A stretch of DNA of 32,517 bases from Rhodospirillaceae bacterium (GTDB lineage Bacteria; Pseudomonadota; Alphaproteobacteria; Reyranellales; Reyranellaceae), in the NCBI GenBank assembly GCA_009772935.1, contig WOUR01000053.1:1-32517 (forward strand). Direction: 5' to 3'. This document shows positions 30,489 through 32,517 of this stretch, in pieces. Positions within the stretch are counted from its first letter, which is position 1; the number at the start of each line of letters is the position of its first letter. The notes under the pieces were generated by a model. The model was not told the origin of the DNA, made no database searches, and was given only the letters and a program-made list of their open reading frames with translations. Made by a program: the position numbers and the translations under genes.

Positions 30489-31793
30489 ATGACCGCGCCG
30501 CGCCCGTCCCGTACCCATCTCGGCAACCACAAGCTCCACCCCGAGACGCTGATGCTGAGCTACGGCTACGACCCGGCGCTGTCGGAGGGCGCGGTGAAGC
30601 CGCCGGTGTTCCTGACCTCGACCTTCGTGTTCGGCTCGGCCGAGGAGGGCCGCGACTTCTTCGACTATGCCGCCGGCCGCAAGACGCCGCCCGCCGGCAG
30701 CGCCGCCGGCCTGGTCTATTCGCGCTTCAACCATCCCAACAGCGAGATCGTCGAGGACCGGCTCGCGGTCTACGAGGGCGCCGAGACCTGCGCCCTGTTC
30801 TCCTCCGGCATGTCGGCGATCTCCACCACCCTGCTCGCCTTCGCGCGGCCGGGCGACGTGGTGCTGCACTCCCAGCCGCTCTATGGCGGCACGGAAACCC
30901 TGCTGGCCAAGACCCTGTCGGGCTTCGGCATCTCGGCCGTCGGCTTCGTCGACGGCGTGAACCGGGACGCGATCCGCGACGCCATCGCCGAGGCGCGCAA
31001 GAAGACGATGGGCAAGGGCCGCATCTCCGTCATCATGATCGAGACGCCGGCCAACCCGACCAACACGCTGGTCGACATCGCCCTGCTACGCCGCCTCGCC
31101 GAGGAGATCGCGCGCTGGCAGAACGGCGTCGCGCCGGTGCTGGTCTGTGACAACACCCTGCTGGGGCCGGTCTTCCAGCGCCCGCTCGACCACGGCGCCG
31201 ACGTCTCGGTCTATTCGCTCACCAAGTATGTCGGCGGCCATTCCGACCTGATCGCCGGCGCGGCGATGGGCCGGAAGGAGATCATGGGCCCGATCCGCGC
31301 GCTGCGCGGCAGCCTCGGCACCCAGCTCGACCCGCATTCCTGCTGGATGCTGGGCCGCTCGCTGGAGACGCTGTGCCTCAGGATGGAGCGCGCCAACGCC
31401 AACGCCCGCATCGTCGCCGAATGGCTCGCGGCGCACCCCAAGGTGGCGAAGCTGCACTATCTCGGCCTGCTCGCCGAGGGCTCGCCCGAGAAGGCGCTCT
31501 ACGACCGTCAATGCACCGGCGCCGGCTCGACCTTCTCCTTCGACATCAAGGGCGGTGAAAAGGAAGCCTTCGCCTTCCTGAACGCGCTCAAGATCTTCAA
31601 ACTCGCGGTGAGCCTCGGCGGCACCGAATCGCTCGCCAGCCATCCCGCCGCCATGACGCATTCGGGCGTGCCGCTGGAAGTCCGCGACCGCATCGGCGTC
31701 CTCGACACGACAATCCGGCTGTCGGTGGGCATCGAGCATCCAGACGATCTGATCGCGGACCTGACGCAGGCGTTGGCGGTGGTGGAGATGTAG
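30489..31793 (+). CDS. Cystathionine gamma-synthase-family PLP enzyme
   Basis: A 434-residue PLP-dependent enzyme of the Cys/Met-metabolism family, which makes or breaks C-S bonds at the gamma carbon. The ATG at 30489 follows CAGGAG. Landmarks are YSRFNHPNSEIVEDRL at 78-91 in place of the usual YSRxxNPT, SSGMSAISTTLLAF (cofactor phosphate), the D221-N-T pair, and the PLP lysine in SLTKYVGGHSD (K246). ETPANPTNT at 185-193 and SLGGTESLASHPAAMTHS near 365 are typical. It is longer than cystathionine gamma-synthase itself, so methionine gamma-lyase, homocysteine/sulfhydrylase and the wider family are all open. It is alone on its strand, after a palindrome. Confidence 0.88.
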   Translation: MTAPRPSRTHLGNHKLHPETLMLSYGYDPALSEGAVKPPVFLTSTFVFGSAEEGRDFFDYAAGRKTPPAGSAAGLVYSRFNHPNSEIVEDRLAVYEGAETCALFSSGMSAISTTLLAFARPGDVVLHSQPLYGGTETLLAKTLSGFGISAVGFVDGVNRDAIRDAIAEARKKTMGKGRISVIMIETPANPTNTLVDIALLRRLAEEIARWQNGVAPVLVCDNTLLGPVFQRPLDHGADVSVYSLTKYVGGHSDLIAGAAMGRKEIMGPIRALRGSLGTQLDPHSCWMLGRSLETLCLRMERANANARIVAEWLAAHPKVAKLHYLGLLAEGSPEKALYDRQCTGAGSTFSFDIKGGEKEAFAFLNALKIFKLAVSLGGTESLASHPAAMTHSGVPLEVRDRIGVLDTTIRLSVGIEHPDDLIADLTQALAVVEM

Positions 31794-31850
31794 ACGACGC
31801 AAGAGAAGCCCCGCCTACGAAGAGCCCCCGCTTCAACCAGATGGTCTGGT

Positions 31851-32435
31851 TTAGGCGGATCTATCGGGGAGTTTCCAATGCCTGCTCTTTGTCAAATCCA
31901 GATGAAATATGGCGAAGCCCTTCTCTCGTTGCTTGACCGTGTAGTGGCCAAGTGTGCGAACGTCTCCTTGCGGTACCGCCGGCTGCCCCTTCAGCTTGTA
32001 ACCGGCTATTCGGGTCCTCTTCGCAATCAGAGATGCGAGCGTAAGGCGATGCCTGTAGGCATTTGACGTCGGTTGATCTGACAAGCCACCATTCCACACC
32101 CAGGCCACTGCTCCGGTAATCAAATCCACGGCCTGAAGCATTAGGTGGTCCTTCGAATTCGCCGCTCGGACCTTAAATGCGGAGTGGTCACCCCCGTGAT
32201 CTCTTAGGAATGCTCTATTCAACGTGATCTCTTGAACCTCTGGGTCGAAGTCGTCTTTGTCCAACGTCACGTAGAACTCGGGCTCATCGTGCATAGTTGT
32301 TCGCGCGTACCTGTTCAGCAACACATAGACCAGCTTTGCCCGGAGCAGGGCCCGCCCCTCTGATTTCTGAGCTTGATTGATTTGATTCGCTGCAACGACA
32401 ATGCAGCGATAGCTGACGCTAGATTCTGTACTCAT
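31851..32435 (-). pseudogene. DUF3800-like gene, N-terminus probably lost
   Basis: The open frame from ATG 32435 gives 194 residues. The C-terminal part holds ANSKDHLMLQAVDLITGAVAWVW, the LQ-ADLI-GAV segment typical of DUF3800, a family found near mobile elements with an acidic DESG motif at the N-terminus. That N-terminal part (about 70-90 residues) is missing, no ribosome site precedes the ATG, and the frame runs on open into DNA that seems to belong to an insertion sequence. The DNA is less GC-rich than the window, in keeping with acquisition. The reading is protein-like with no internal stops. The gene is most likely a truncated remnant. Confidence 0.5.
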
Positions 32436-32449
32436 AAATTGATTCCCAA

Positions 32450-32517
32450 GGAGGGGAACAGCTGATTCACTTCGGTATGCCGGGAGGTGAAGATGGCGCG
32501 CTTCGATTTGAGCGACG
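32450..32517 (+). mobile_element. Left end of an IS5-type insertion sequence (partial)
   Basis: The bases from about 32450 (GGAGGGGAACAGCTGATTC) to the transposase start look like the terminal part of an insertion sequence; the exact inverted repeat and target duplication cannot be fixed because only one end is in the window. It abuts the DUF3800-like gene, which appears truncated by it. Confidence 0.45.
32493..32517 (+). CDS. Start of an IS5-type transposase gene, cut by window end
   Basis: ATG at 32493 after GGGAGGTGAAG, then MARFDLSD, the conserved N-terminus of an IS5-family (IS1031-like) DDE transposase as I remember it. Only eight codons are visible. Confidence 0.6.

Noticed and set aside
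1..32517. tRNA, rRNA or CRISPR arrays
   Set aside because: No cloverleaf-type stretch or regularly spaced short repeat array was seen in either strand.

Overview
The window is GC-rich, densely coded DNA with short intergenic gaps and strong strand-specific codon bias. The gene families (PaoABC-type aldehyde oxidoreductase, two Bug-family solute-binding proteins, a CocE/NonD hydrolase, DUF1254, AraC, TetR and HxlR regulators) and two intergenic palindromes of the dispersed type common in Rhizobiales and Rhodospirillales point to an Alphaproteobacterium, perhaps Reyranella- or Bradyrhizobium-like. That placement is inference from content; no rRNA or phylogenetic marker was read.

Layout. 1-3683: paoA (5' end cut by the window edge), paoB and paoC, a periplasmic molybdenum/FeS/FAD aldehyde oxidoreductase operon, closed by a large inverted repeat. 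3826-4791 (-): D-2-hydroxyacid dehydrogenase. 4954-5870 (-): two small unrecognised membrane proteins in visibly AT-richer DNA. 6112-6459 (-): Tyr/Gly-rich lipoprotein. 6548-9495: AraC regulator divergent from a TauD-type dioxygenase plus Bug solute-binding protein operon, with three 21-bp-spaced direct repeats between them. 9546-13045: a second AraC regulator divergent from an outer-membrane protein plus DUF1254 protein operon. 13055-14281: HxlR regulator divergent from an SDR oxidoreductase, with an 18-bp tandem direct repeat between them. 14313-15098 (-): repeat-type lipoprotein. 15251-16243: EVE-like/HNH nuclease. 16271-18726: OprD-like porin convergent with a dihydroxybenzoate-decarboxylase-type amidohydrolase. 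18851-20638: Tat-exported sulfatase. 20757-23108: TetR regulator and CocE/NonD hydrolase. 23134-24741 (-): PEBP-family protein and a second Bug protein. 24888-25538: PlsY acyltransferase, apparently with a CTG start. 25546-27504 (-): soluble hybrid histidine kinase with duplicated PAS domains. 27870-29239 (-): two unrecognised proteins. 29325-31793: DUF900 alpha/beta hydrolase, then a PLP-dependent cystathionine gamma-synthase-family enzyme. 31851-32517: AT-richer end with a DUF3800-like gene that seems to have lost its N-terminus, next to the first codons of an IS5-type transposase.

How the genes work together. Most of the window reads as small self-contained catabolic and transport modules, each with a divergent local regulator (AraC/dioxygenase/Bug, AraC/OMP/DUF1254, HxlR/SDR, TetR/CocE), not one long pathway. 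PaoABC, the dioxygenase, the porin/decarboxylase pair and the sulfatase fit a life of scavenging aromatic, aldehyde and sulfated organic compounds. I found no clear multi-gene undescribed system. The best leads are the operator-like repeats, the CTG-started PlsY, the EVE-like/HNH nuclease, the unrecognised genes at 4954-5870 and 27870-29239, and the IS-broken DUF3800 gene. There are no tRNA or rRNA genes and no CRISPR array that I could see.
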